Of a DNA stretch of 19,772 bases, positions 10,467 through 18,041 are shown piece after piece. Origin of the DNA: Candidatus Nanopelagicales bacterium (GTDB taxonomy: Bacteria > Actinomycetota > Actinomycetes > S36-B12); contig JAGYOB010000215.1 in assembly GCA_018399515.1 (NCBI GenBank), positions 1 to 19,772 on the forward strand, in the 5' to 3' direction. Every line of letters starts with the position of its first letter. The first letter of the stretch is position 1. Position numbers and translations under genes: made by a program. The notes under the pieces are model-generated. The model did no database searches and was not told where the DNA came from. It saw only the letters and a program-made list of their open reading frames with translations.

Positions 10467-11324
10467 ATGATGATCGAATTCGAAACGCTTCCTGAACTCG
10501 TTGACCCGGTGCTCGTGTGTGCCTTCGAGGGTTGGAACGATGCCGGTGAAGCAGCATCCGAGACCATCGCCCATCTACGTGAGGTTTGGGGAGCCACGCC
10601 ACTGGCTGAGTTGGATTCCGAGGACTACTACGACTACCAGGTCAATCGCCCGTTCATCCGGATGGACGAGACAGGTGTGAAGGAACTGTCCTGGCCCACT
10701 ACTCGGCTGCACGTAGCCCGCCTCCCCCTAGCGACACGCGACGTGATCTTGGTGCATGGAATCGAACCGAATATGCGCTGGCGGCAATTCGTCGACGAGA
10801 TCATCCGGCTCGCCAGCGAGCTCGACGTGACCTTGGTGGTGACGCTCGGGGCGCTGCTCTCCGACAGCCCGCATACCCGTCCCGTACCCGTCACGGGGAC
10901 CGCGTCTGACGCTCGAGTCGCAGCAGCCCTAGGGGTCGAACCTTCTCATTACGAGGGCCCGACCGGCATCATCGGCGTCCTGCACGATGCCTGTCATCGG
11001 CGCGGCATCCCCTCTGTATCGCTGTGGGCAGCCGTGCCGCACTACGTTGCCCAATCCCCCTCACCGAAGGCGACACTCGCGCTGGTGCGTCGAGTCGAGG
11101 ATCTTCTCGATGTGCCAGTACCCCTCGGTGAACTGCCCGAGGAAGCGCGGGCGTGGGAGGTCGGTGTGGATGAAATGGCTGAGGAGGATGAGGAGGTCGC
11201 CGATTACGTCCGGCAGCTGGAGCAGGCTCGCGATGCTGTTGACCTGCCTGAAGCTAGCGGTGAGGCGATCGCGCGGGAGTTCGAAAGGTATCTGCGCCGA
11301 CGCGGCGACGCGCCTGAGTCCTAG
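10467..11324 (+). CDS. PAC2-family protein (proteasome assembly chaperone-like fold)
   Basis: A 285-aa protein of the PAC2 family (Pfam PAC2, related in fold to the eukaryotic proteasome assembly chaperone 2 and to nucleoside-phosphorylase-like folds); equivalent by position and motif to M. tuberculosis Rv2125. Family blocks: AFEGWNDAGEAAS near the N-terminus, GALLSDSPHTRPVPVTGT in the middle, and GPTGIIGVLHDACHRRGIPS followed by SLWAAVPHYV. The C-terminal 80 residues are acidic and predicted helical (EEARAWEVGVDEMAEEDEEV), ending in a basic RYLRRR. Start: ATG at 10467 (a second ATG follows at 10470), because GGGGAGGCGG lies immediately upstream; an upstream in-frame start at 10413 lacks such a site. 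Role in bacteria is not established; a link with the nearby proteasome genes is inference. It converges on mshC with 9 bp between stops. Confidence 0.93.
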   Translation: MMIEFETLPELVDPVLVCAFEGWNDAGEAASETIAHLREVWGATPLAELDSEDYYDYQVNRPFIRMDETGVKELSWPTTRLHVARLPLATRDVILVHGIEPNMRWRQFVDEIIRLASELDVTLVVTLGALLSDSPHTRPVPVTGTASDARVAAALGVEPSHYEGPTGIIGVLHDACHRRGIPSVSLWAAVPHYVAQSPSPKATLALVRRVEDLLDVPVPLGELPEEARAWEVGVDEMAEEDEEVADYVRQLEQARDAVDLPEASGEAIAREFERYLRRRGDAPES

Positions 11325-11333
11325 CGCTGAGTG

Positions 11334-12596
11334 TTACCGACGCGATGCTTGGGGCTCGTCGCTATGGGTACGCAGGTCGATTCCGAGGACCGATTCGCAG
11401 AACGCCGTCATAATCGCGCCATCACGCTTTCCCTCGCCATCGGCTCGTCCCCGTTGGTGAGCCCACGAATCCAGCACGCTGAACGCCCGCGGTACATCGA
11501 GATCGTCGGCGAGGAACTGACGCATGGTCTCGATCGCCTCCTCAGCGCCTGACGTCGCCTGGCAAGTTGCCGCAACGCGCCAGTCGGAGAGGCGATGGTG
11601 GGCCAGGTCGAGGCGTGCGTCGTGCCATTCCCAATCGTGTCGGTAGCGATTATCGAGTAGCGCGACCCGCAACACATCGGGATCGACCCCTGATCGAAGC
11701 AGTGCGGAGACAAAAACGAGATTTCCTCGTGATTTGCTCATCTTGTGGCCGTCGTATCCCACCATCCCAGCATGTACGTAGTGCCGCGCATACGGCCAGG
11801 AATGGGTCAGACATTCGGCATGGGCCGCACCCATTTCATGATGGGGGAAGACCAGATCTCGACCGCCGCCTTGAAGGTCGAAACCCATACCCAGGGTGCC
11901 GAGTGCGATAGCCACGCACTCGATATGCCATCCCGGGCGACCGTGCCCCAGGGTGGTGTCCCATGCGGGCTCGTCAGGACGCTGTGCCATCCACATGAGC
12001 GGATCGAGGGGATGGCGTTTCCCCTCTCGGTCTGGATCGCCGCCGCGCTCGGCGAACAGCGACAGCATCTCGGCGGTATCGCATCCGCTGACCTGTCCGA
12101 ATCTCGCCGATTGCTCGATATCGAAGTACCAATCCTCCCCCACCGCGTACACCGCACCCGTTCGCTGCAGGTCCTGAATGATCTCGACGATAGAGGGAAT
12201 CGATTCGACCGCCCCGATGTAGTCATCAGGAGGAATCACTCTGAGGGCCGACATATCTGAGCGGAACAGCTCCGTTTCGCGTCGTGCAACTTCCTGCCAG
12301 TCCTCACCGAGTGCTACCGCCCGTTCGAGAAGCGGGTCATCGATGTCGGTCACGTTCTGCACGTAGTGGACATGATGCCCAGCATCGCGCCACACGCGTT
12401 GGATAACATCGAAAACGAGGTAGGTGAAGGCGTGCCCAAGGTGCGTTGCGTCGTAGGGCGTGATGCCACAGACGTACATGCGGGCGGTATCGCCGGGTGC
12501 GGTTGGTCGAACCATTGCCGTAGCAGTGTCAAATAAACGCAATGACGGCGCGGATCCCGCAACGTCGGGAATATCGGGCATCTGCCAGGACTGCAC
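11334..12596 (-). CDS. mshC: L-cysteine:1D-myo-inosityl-2-amino-2-deoxy-alpha-D-glucopyranoside ligase MshC
   Basis: Third step of mycothiol synthesis: ATP-dependent ligation of cysteine to GlcN-Ins; 420 aa. It is a class I cysteinyl-tRNA synthetase relative without the tRNA-binding tail. Zinc ligands are Cys43 in YVCGITPYDATHLGHA, Cys227 in GWHIEC and His252 in FPHHEMGAAHAE. The ITPYDATHLGH version of the HIGH motif (Thr46 rather than CysS-type PTVY) separates MshC from CysS. KMSKS is at 285-289. Start: GTG at 12596, supported by the conserved MQSW N-terminus. There is no Shine-Dalgarno; instead TAGGCT lies six bases upstream, so the transcript may be leaderless. It follows the SCO1664-family gene after 112 bp. 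Presence of mshC implies mycothiol as the main thiol. Confidence 0.97.
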   Translation of the reverse strand: MQSWQMPDIPDVAGSAPSLRLFDTATAMVRPTAPGDTARMYVCGITPYDATHLGHAFTYLVFDVIQRVWRDAGHHVHYVQNVTDIDDPLLERAVALGEDWQEVARRETELFRSDMSALRVIPPDDYIGAVESIPSIVEIIQDLQRTGAVYAVGEDWYFDIEQSARFGQVSGCDTAEMLSLFAERGGDPDREGKRHPLDPLMWMAQRPDEPAWDTTLGHGRPGWHIECVAIALGTLGMGFDLQGGGRDLVFPHHEMGAAHAECLTHSWPYARHYVHAGMVGYDGHKMSKSRGNLVFVSALLRSGVDPDVLRVALLDNRYRHDWEWHDARLDLAHHRLSDWRVAATCQATSGAEEAIETMRQFLADDLDVPRAFSVLDSWAHQRGRADGEGKRDGAIMTAFCESVLGIDLRTHSDEPQASRR

Positions 12597-12602
12597 CGCA
12601 GC

Positions 12603-12608
12603 AGCCTA
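12603..12608 (-). promoter_or_regulatory. Candidate -10 element of a leaderless mshC promoter
   Basis: TAGGCT on the minus strand exactly six bases before the mshC GTG. The same hexamer and spacing precede the phosphatase gene at 14790. The -35 position (GAGGTA) is not convincing. mshC has no Shine-Dalgarno, and the 112-bp gap upstream allows an independent promoter. Confidence 0.45.
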
Positions 12609-12708
12609 CCGATGGGTGACGCCCGTACCTCCGCGGACTCGTCCCCGCAAAATGCGGCATTGGGTCGTAGGGTGCACTCAGCGTCTGATTGTCAACCGCA
12701 CGCAGGGT

Positions 12709-13533
12709 TCACAACGGGGGCCAGGGAAGTGACGGGTAGCCGTCCAGCGGTTCCGGGAAACACCCCATTGCGATGAGTTCGCGCGTGCGATGCTCGAATG
12801 CGGAGTACTCAATTGGCGAGAGGAGCACTCGCAGGGCATCAAGGTCAGGGGAATCGGCCTCGAATGCAGCCTCCAGAATTGCCAGATCGCGCTGGATGCC
12901 CGCATCCAAGACATCAGCAGCCCAACCCCATAGGACGGTGCGCAGTTTCGGCTCGACATGGAAGGTTAGTCCGTGATCGATGCCCTGCACTGATCCTCTC
13001 GGGCTACGGAGTACATGCCCACCTTTGCGGTCGGCGTTGTTCGTGATGACGTCCAAGACGGCCATCTGTTTGAGCTCCACCGAATCCTCGTGGACGAGCA
13101 CGACATCGGTGCCGTCGTAGCTCTGCGCCTCCAAGACGACTTTCCAGCCCTCCGGTACCGCCGACGGAATCACCACGTCGACGGCTGGCTGCGTGACATC
13201 GTCATCGATCCAGGCCTGACACATCCCTGGTCCGAGGGGTCCGTCGTCTCGCCAGACCGTCATCGGAGTCGAATTCCAGCCCATCACCTCTGACAGAAGG
13301 TGTGTCGCAACTTCGCGTCGCCCGAGCGTTCCGTTCGGAAAGTCCCATAGAGGGCGCTCACCACGTCGGGGCTTGTACACACAGCGGACCGCGGTTCTCG
13401 ACTCCTCGCGGTGTATCGAGCACAGCAGTGTCGCGTTCGACGCTCCGCTCAGTTGCCCTTCGATGGCGAGGGTGCCGTGGGTCAGTAGATCCGCGAGAAC
13501 GGCGGGGTCCTCATCGGCCGTGGGTTGCGTCAT
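12709..13533 (-). CDS. SCO1664-family protein (PI3/4-kinase-like fold, unknown function)
   Basis: A 274-aa member of the actinobacterial SCO1664 family (TIGR03843). Sequence blocks look like a distant kinase of the PI3/PI4 type: a Lys in YKPRRGERPLWDFP (Lys54), GRREVATHLLSEVMGW, DGPLGPGMCQAWID, then a catalytic-loop-like LDVITNNADRKGGH (about 160-173; Asp168) and a metal-binding-like GIDHGLTFH (Asp186). No activity has been established that I know of; kinase or nucleotide binding is inference from motif spacing. Start: ATG six bases after the DUF3090 stop, with AGGGA just upstream. It sits in a conserved unit with a histidine phosphatase and DUF3090, upstream of mshC. Confidence 0.9.
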   Translation of the reverse strand: MTQPTADEDPAVLADLLTHGTLAIEGQLSGASNATLLCSIHREESRTAVRCVYKPRRGERPLWDFPNGTLGRREVATHLLSEVMGWNSTPMTVWRDDGPLGPGMCQAWIDDDVTQPAVDVVIPSAVPEGWKVVLEAQSYDGTDVVLVHEDSVELKQMAVLDVITNNADRKGGHVLRSPRGSVQGIDHGLTFHVEPKLRTVLWGWAADVLDAGIQRDLAILEAAFEADSPDLDALRVLLSPIEYSAFEHRTRELIAMGCFPEPLDGYPSLPWPPL

Positions 13534-13539
13534 CGTTCC

Positions 13540-14085
13540 CTACGGTGTGTGGCGACGATAGCCATTGGCTCGTGGGCAGATGTGTCCCGCTGGCTCAAGG
13601 GGCAGTTGGCACAGTGGACAGGTTGGGCGACCAGCTGCAACGACAGCAAGCGCCCGTTCTGCGAAAGCCTCTGTTTCGGGGAGGGTGAGCCAGATCCGTA
13701 CCGTATCCGCGGCAGCATCGTCATCATCAGCGAAATCGGCCGGTTCGGCATCACCCAAGGCGTGCAATTCGATGATGACGCGCTGATCGTCCTCGTTCCA
13801 ACCGAGCCCGATGGCGGCTGCCACGAACTCCTCTTCGATCGGTGTGTCCAAGGGCCCGTCATCTCGAGGGATCTGTGCCTGAACACCTAATGCGCCTTCG
13901 GTCAAAGTTCCGGCAATACGTTGCATCTGCTCGGCGAGCGTGGCGACCTGCTGCTTCTCGACTCGTATCCACACCCGCGATTGTGCGTCATCGGCTTGAA
14001 GGTAGAACGTCCGTTCCCCAGGCAGACCGACCGTGCCGATAACAACACGCAAAGGCGAGGTGAAAGTTCGGATGACACGGGACAC
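13540..14085 (-). CDS. DUF3090 family protein with C-terminal zinc-ribbon-like motif
   Basis: A 181-aa protein of unknown function from the DUF3090 family (TIGR03847), restricted to actinobacteria as far as I know. It starts with SRVIRTFTSPLRVVIGTVGLPGERTFYLQ and ends with the diagnostic RPTCPLCQLPLEPAGHICPRANGY, where Cys156, Cys159, His168 and Cys170 could bind zinc. An acidic stretch (about 117-127, ADFADDDDAAAD) precedes the last domain. Start: GTG at 14085, 21 bp after the phosphatase stop. There is no Shine-Dalgarno but a TAGAAT hexamer lies seven bases upstream, so an internal leaderless promoter is possible. Six bases separate it from the SCO1664-family gene. Confidence 0.93.
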   Translation of the reverse strand: MSRVIRTFTSPLRVVIGTVGLPGERTFYLQADDAQSRVWIRVEKQQVATLAEQMQRIAGTLTEGALGVQAQIPRDDGPLDTPIEEEFVAAAIGLGWNEDDQRVIIELHALGDAEPADFADDDDAAADTVRIWLTLPETEAFAERALAVVAAGRPTCPLCQLPLEPAGHICPRANGYRRHTP

Positions 14086-14092
14086 CCGGCTG

Positions 14093-14098
14093 ATTCTA
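14093..14098 (-). promoter_or_regulatory. Candidate -10 element of a leaderless DUF3090 promoter
   Basis: TAGAAT on the minus strand, seven bases before the DUF3090 GTG, inside the 21-bp gap after the phosphatase stop. It is closer to TATAAT than the other candidates here, but has no clear -35. Confidence 0.35.
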
Positions 14099-14106
14099 GC
14101 CCGAGG

Positions 14107-14790
14107 TCACCGACCCTTCGTCGCCCCGGAACCCCCGCCCACAACCGGCTTGCGTTGGCCGCCTCCGGAAATGATGTCGAAGTTGCCCGAGTCGTTCACT
14201 CTCTCCACTATCGGCGCGCCCTCGGGGTAATGAATCACCGAGATGGAACCTGGGTCGACCACGATGCGTTGGAACATGTCCAGATGCATGCCGAGTGCGT
14301 CAGCCAGGATCGATTTGATGACATCGCCGTGGCTGACGATCGCGTATCTGGCCTTTTTGCCCAAGACGGTGTTCCATTCGCGGATCGCAGACACCGCACG
14401 CGATTGCATTTCGATGAGCGACTCACCGTCTGGACCGGGAAATGTAACGGCGCTGGGGTGCGTTTGGATCGTCTGCCACAGCGGGCGCTTGCTGAGTTGG
14501 GCGAGTTTCTTGCCTGACCATGTGCCGTAGTGGCACTCCCCGAGCCGAGCATCCACGGCGATATCCGATATCCCCCGCTGGGCATCCATGATGCGTTCAG
14601 CGGTTTCCATGGTGCGTTCCAGCGGGCTGGAGATGATCTGAGTGAGTCGGACTCCCGACAGGACCTTGCCTGCGTGCTCTGCTTGTTCGCGACCCTTGTC
14701 ATCCAGGTGAACTCCAGGTGTCCAACCGGCCAGGACACCTGACGTGTTCGCGCTAGAACGTCCGTGTCGAACGAGGAAGACCACCGTCAC
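14107..14790 (-). CDS. MSMEG_4193-type histidine phosphatase (phosphoglycerate mutase-like)
   Basis: Histidine phosphatase superfamily, branch 2 fold, 227 aa, matching the actinobacterial MSMEG_4193 subfamily (TIGR03848; Rv2135c by position). Catalytic residues visible: Arg8-His9-Gly10 in FLVRHGRSS with the phospho-acceptor His9, Arg59 in SSPLERTMETA, Glu85 in LGECHYGTW and His154 in VSHGDV. The substrate is unknown; phosphoglycerate mutase activity should not be assumed. The C-terminus is a Gly/Lys-rich tail (SGGGQRKPVVGGGSGATKGR). Start: GTG at 14790, six bases downstream of TAGGCT. It is the first gene of the unit leading to DUF3090, the SCO1664-family gene and probably mshC, and it diverges from corA. 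Confidence 0.93.
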   Translation of the reverse strand: MTVVFLVRHGRSSANTSGVLAGWTPGVHLDDKGREQAEHAGKVLSGVRLTQIISSPLERTMETAERIMDAQRGISDIAVDARLGECHYGTWSGKKLAQLSKRPLWQTIQTHPSAVTFPGPDGESLIEMQSRAVSAIREWNTVLGKKARYAIVSHGDVIKSILADALGMHLDMFQRIVVDPGSISVIHYPEGAPIVERVNDSGNFDIISGGGQRKPVVGGGSGATKGR

Positions 14791-14796
14791 AGTCCC

Positions 14797-14825
14797 AGCC
14801 TAGGCTGTCGGTTGCTGACTTCGAA
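14797..14825 (-). promoter_or_regulatory. Candidate leaderless promoter for the histidine phosphatase operon
   Basis: TAGGCT at 14802-14797 on the minus strand, six bases before the GTG at 14790, with TTCGAA 17 bases further upstream as a weak -35 (3 of 6 matches to TTGACA). It lies in the short gap shared with the divergent corA gene. Confidence 0.45.
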
Positions 14826-14847
14826 TGCCGACGCCTTGTGTACTCGG

Positions 14848-14853
14848 CACAAT
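14848..14853 (+). promoter_or_regulatory. Candidate -10 element for leaderless corA
   Basis: CACAAT on the plus strand, seven bases before the GTG at 14861. It matches TATAAT at four of six positions and has no evident -35. If real, it supports the GTG start rather than the ATG at 14825. Confidence 0.3.
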
Positions 14854-14860
14854 AGGGGCC

Positions 14861-15907
14861 GTGATCCGACTTATCGCCACCCCCACTTCTGCGACATCCT
14901 CGACAGCGTTGACCGAAGCTCCGTTCGAATCCTCGGATCCGTCAGGGTCCGCGGATGCCCTCCGGATCCTGGGCGAATCCGTCGAGATCGCACGCCTCGC
15001 AACCGAAGATGGTGATCCGCGCCGTCGGGCCTTCGCCTGGATCTCCTTGGATGACGCCACGGACGCCGAGGTGGACCAGGTCGCCGACATCATCGGCTTG
15101 GATGATCTGCTGCTCGAGGACGCGTTGTCGCCGCAGCAGCGGGCGAAGATCGAAGCCCGGCCGGGTGAGGTCTTCTTCATTCTCAAGACGCTGGTGTGGA
15201 TCAGCGAGACCCGCGATGTCGAAACCGGTCAGGTGGCAGTTTTCATCGGTCCCGGCTATGCCGTCACGCGTCTCATCGGGGGCAGTTTCGACACCGCAGC
15301 GATCCGCGGACGCTTGCACGAGAACTCCGATCTGCGGGCGGCGGGTCCCATCAGCGTCGCCTGGGCGATCGCAGACCTCGCGGTGGACGGGTATATCGAG
15401 GTGGGGGAATCCGTCGAATCGGAGATCGAGCAGATCGAGGAGGATCTCTTCGCTGAGGTTCCAGCCGAAATGGCATCACGGATCTACCTCCTCAATCGGG
15501 AGAACATCGAGATGCGCCGTGCAGTCCGCCCGCTCATGCCGATCGCCCTGCGGCTGACCCAGGGCACCCAGGAGGGCGTCCCAGCGATACTGCGGCCCTA
15601 TTTGCGCGATATCGGAGACCACCTGCTGCGAGCCAATGACATGGTCGACGCTTATGACACGGTGTTGATGACGATGCTCATGGCCAGCACGGCCCGGCAG
15701 GATCTGCGACAGAACCAGGACATGCGCAAGATCGCAGCCTGGGCGGCCATCATCGCAGTACCGACAGCCATCGCCGGGATCTACGGGATGAACTTCGATG
15801 TGATGCCCGAGTTGCACTGGAGCTTCGGGTATCCACTCGTCCTGGCGGTGATGGCAGGGATCTGCCTGATCCTCTATCGAGCCTTCAAGAGATCAGACTG
15901 GATCTGA
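14861..15907 (+). CDS. corA: CorA-family Mg2+ transporter
   Basis: Membrane channel for Mg2+ (also Co2+/Ni2+ in some homologues). With the GTG start at 14861 it is 348 aa; an in-frame ATG at 14825 would give 360 aa. The large N-terminal cytoplasmic domain includes the helical stretch around EVGESVESEIEQIEEDLFAE and long stalk helix RENIEMRRAVRPLMPIALRL. The C-terminus has two transmembrane helices (IAAWAAIIAVPTAIAGI and PLVLAVMAGICLILY) with the family signature YGMNF between them, followed by the periplasmic MPELHW, and a short basic tail. The segment before about residue 30 is Ser/Thr/Ala rich and not conserved, so the exact start is uncertain. It diverges from the phosphatase gene and converges on uppP. 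Confidence 0.92.
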   Translation: MIRLIATPTSATSSTALTEAPFESSDPSGSADALRILGESVEIARLATEDGDPRRRAFAWISLDDATDAEVDQVADIIGLDDLLLEDALSPQQRAKIEARPGEVFFILKTLVWISETRDVETGQVAVFIGPGYAVTRLIGGSFDTAAIRGRLHENSDLRAAGPISVAWAIADLAVDGYIEVGESVESEIEQIEEDLFAEVPAEMASRIYLLNRENIEMRRAVRPLMPIALRLTQGTQEGVPAILRPYLRDIGDHLLRANDMVDAYDTVLMTMLMASTARQDLRQNQDMRKIAAWAAIIAVPTAIAGIYGMNFDVMPELHWSFGYPLVLAVMAGICLILYRAFKRSDWI

Positions 15908-15944
15908 CGCCAGGATGGGGCTGGGTGTGCTGTGCTGACACCGT

Positions 15945-16766
15945 TCACAGCGGCTGAAGCACGCCCGCCAGGAGAAGCACGACGATGACCGAAGCCAACC
16001 CGAGTCGGTAGACGACGAAGGGGAAGTAGGAGTTCGTCGCGACATAACGGATCAGCCATGCGATCACCGCGTAACCCACGCTGAACGAGATCACCGTTGC
16101 GATCAGGATCGGCCCCCAGGCCACCGAGGGCTCGGCCGAGATTCGCGTCGCCTGATACAGACCCGACCCCAAGACCGCCGGGATCGCCAGGAGGAAGGCG
16201 TACCGGGTTGCTGCCTCCCGGGTTAATCCGACGGTGAGTCCCATCGTGATCGTCGCTCCGGATCGAGACACCCCCGGAATCAGCGCGAGGGCCTGAGCGC
16301 TGCCGAGGGCCACCGCATCGCGCAATCTCAATTGATCGACGGTCCGAGACCGTGTGCCCCATCGATCAGCGGCGCCGAGAAGCAGACCGAAGAAAACGAG
16401 CATGGCGGCGGTGAGCCAGAGGTTTCGGGCGATCGTCTCGATCTGGTTGGTGAACGCGAGGCCCAAGACGACGATCGGGATCGTTCCGATGATCACGTAC
16501 CAACCCATTCGAGCATCGATGAGGTTGCGGTACTCGGGGTGGACCAGTGAGCGACTCCAGGTGATGAGTATCCGCGCCAGGTCCTTTCGGAAGTAGATCA
16601 AGACCGCAATCTCGGTACCGATCTGGGTGATCGCGGTAAAAGCGGCACCCGGGTCAGACCAGCCGAAGATCTGAGCGACCGCAAGTAGATGGGCGCTCGA
16701 GGAGATCGGCAGGAATTCCGTCAGCCCCTGGAGTAGGCCCAAGACGATGGCCTCGAACCAACTCAT
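15945..16766 (-). CDS. uppP: Undecaprenyl-diphosphatase UppP (BacA family)
   Basis: Integral membrane enzyme that dephosphorylates undecaprenyl pyrophosphate, recycling the lipid carrier for peptidoglycan and other wall polymers; 273 aa. The two active-site motifs are present: GLTEFLPISSSAHL (14-27, with catalytic Glu17) and PGVSRSGATI (164-173, with Arg168). About seven to eight hydrophobic helices span the chain. Start: ATG at 16766, because MSWFEAIVLGLLQG is the family N-terminus; the open frame extends further upstream to 16874 but would add a basic, unconserved segment overlapping the LLM gene. It lies 34 bp after the LLM gene on the same strand, probably in one operon. Confidence 0.96.
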   Translation of the reverse strand: MSWFEAIVLGLLQGLTEFLPISSSAHLLAVAQIFGWSDPGAAFTAITQIGTEIAVLIYFRKDLARILITWSRSLVHPEYRNLIDARMGWYVIIGTIPIVVLGLAFTNQIETIARNLWLTAAMLVFFGLLLGAADRWGTRSRTVDQLRLRDAVALGSAQALALIPGVSRSGATITMGLTVGLTREAATRYAFLLAIPAVLGSGLYQATRISAEPSVAWGPILIATVISFSVGYAVIAWLIRYVATNSYFPFVVYRLGLASVIVVLLLAGVLQPL

Positions 16767-16800
16767 CACCGCGACGCGCCCCCACGACAGGCGCTGGCTT

Positions 16801-17850
16801 TCACGAAGCCAGGCCGGCCTCGGCCAGCAACTCCGGCATCTGACGAATCGTGGCCAGTCTCTCTTCGATACCACCGGAGTAGACAGCCACGGTCAGCGTG
16901 GTCACTCCCGCTTCCGCGAAAGCCGCGAGGCGGTCGCGAATGCGCTCGGGCGGACCGATGAGGGCCGTCCTGTCGATGAACTCCATCGGCACCGCTGCCG
17001 CTGCACCGGCGTAATCCCTGGACAGGTAGAGATCCTGGATCTGTGCTGCCTCCTGTTCGTATCCCATGCGCGATGCCAGTGCGTTGTAGAAGTTCTTCTC
17101 CCTCGATCCCATTCCCCCGATGTACAGCGCGGAGTACGCGCGAATCGCGCCTGCGCATGCTTCCAGATCATCGCCGATAACCACCGGGACGGTAGGCACG
17201 ATGTCGAAGCCGCTGAGATCCTTACCGACCTTTGCGCGTCCTGCACTGATGTTGCTGAGCAAATCCGCGGAGGATTCCGGCGCGAAGAAGATCGCCAACC
17301 ATCCGTCGGCGATCTCGCCAGCCAACTCCAGGTTCTTAGGGCCCACCGCTGCCAGATAGATCGGGAGATGATCGCGCACTGGATGGACAGTGAGCGTCAG
17401 GGCTTTACCGGGTCCGTCGGGAAGCGGGAGTGTGAAGAATTCACCCTCGTAGGTCAATCGCTCCCGAGCGAGGGCCTTGCGCACGATGTCGACGTATTCC
17501 CGGGTGCGCTTCAACGGCTTGTCGAAACGCACGCCGTGCCAGCCCTCCGACACCTGCGGACCAGACACGCCCAGACCCAGCCGGAACCGCCCCTGGGACA
17601 GGGTGTCCAACGTCGCCGAGGTCATCGCGGTATTGGCCGGCGTGCGACCGGGTATCTGGAAAACAGCGGAGCCGACATCGATGTGTTCGGTCTGGGCGGC
17701 GATCCAGGACAGCACCGTGGCCGCATCCGAACCGTAGGCTTCAGCCGCCCATGCCACCGAATAACCCGCGCGGTCTGCCTCGCGGGCGAGCGCCAGGTTC
17801 TCAGCATCGTTGCCGGCCCCCCAGTACCCCAGGTTGATTCCCAACTTCAC
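16801..17850 (-). CDS. LLM-class (luciferase-like) F420-dependent oxidoreductase
   Basis: TIM-barrel flavin/F420 oxidoreductase of the luciferase-like monooxygenase class, 349 aa, resembling the Rv3520c-type subgroup. Blocks: MKLGINLGYWGAG at the N-terminus, WAAEAYGSDAATVLSWIAAQT, GSAVFQIPGRTPANTAMTSATLD, GRFRLGLGVSGPQVSEGWHG and LPIYLAAVGPKNLELAGEIADGWL. These are typical of mycobacterial F420-dependent members, but cofactor choice is inferred from subgroup, and the substrate is unknown. Start: GTG at 17850 with AGGGGTGAG upstream. A TACGCT hexamer at 17895-17890 could be a -10 with a short leader. uppP follows 34 bp downstream; a functional tie is not evident. Confidence 0.93.
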   Translation of the reverse strand: MKLGINLGYWGAGNDAENLALAREADRAGYSVAWAAEAYGSDAATVLSWIAAQTEHIDVGSAVFQIPGRTPANTAMTSATLDTLSQGRFRLGLGVSGPQVSEGWHGVRFDKPLKRTREYVDIVRKALARERLTYEGEFFTLPLPDGPGKALTLTVHPVRDHLPIYLAAVGPKNLELAGEIADGWLAIFFAPESSADLLSNISAGRAKVGKDLSGFDIVPTVPVVIGDDLEACAGAIRAYSALYIGGMGSREKNFYNALASRMGYEQEAAQIQDLYLSRDYAGAAAAVPMEFIDRTALIGPPERIRDRLAAFAEAGVTTLTVAVYSGGIEERLATIRQMPELLAEAGLAS

Positions 17851-18041
17851 GACCGCTCACCCCTCATCGTCGACCAATCGGCTCTTGTCAGCGTAGCCCC
17901 TGGCCATGATGGTGTGCACGTCCCGCTATCACCGCAACAACCTGATGTCGAGGCCCCCACTACCGGGGCGATGGAATCGCGAAGGCGGCGCGCCTGTGCT
18001 GAGGCCTTGCGAATCCGAATGTGCCGTGATGGGCTCAACAC
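17851..18041. other. Intergenic gap between the divergent LLM and DUF5703 genes
   Basis: 191 bp, the longest gap in the window. It should hold promoters for both flanking genes. The only candidate I can name is TACGCT (minus strand, 17895-17890). CCCC and GGGG around 17954-17968 could pair in a short hairpin, but without a T run it does not look like a terminator. Short open frames through it have no protein-like composition. Confidence 0.5.

Noticed and set aside
12645..12657. CCGCA-AAA-TGCGG hairpin as a terminator after the SCO1664-family gene
   Set aside because: The stem is only five base pairs and no T run follows on either strand.
12690..12695. Perfect TTGACA -35 box upstream of mshC (minus strand)
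   Set aside because: No matching -10 stands 16-18 bp downstream; the nearest TA-rich hexamer (TACGAC) is 20 bp away. The TAGGCT next to the GTG is a better candidate.
15924..15942. GGTGT/ACACC hairpin as a bidirectional terminator between corA and uppP
   Set aside because: Short stem, nine-base loop and no T tract; too weak to call.
16767..16874. Longer UppP N-terminus
   Set aside because: The extension overlaps the LLM gene and is Arg/Trp-rich, unlike the conserved MSWFEAIVLGLLQG N-terminus.
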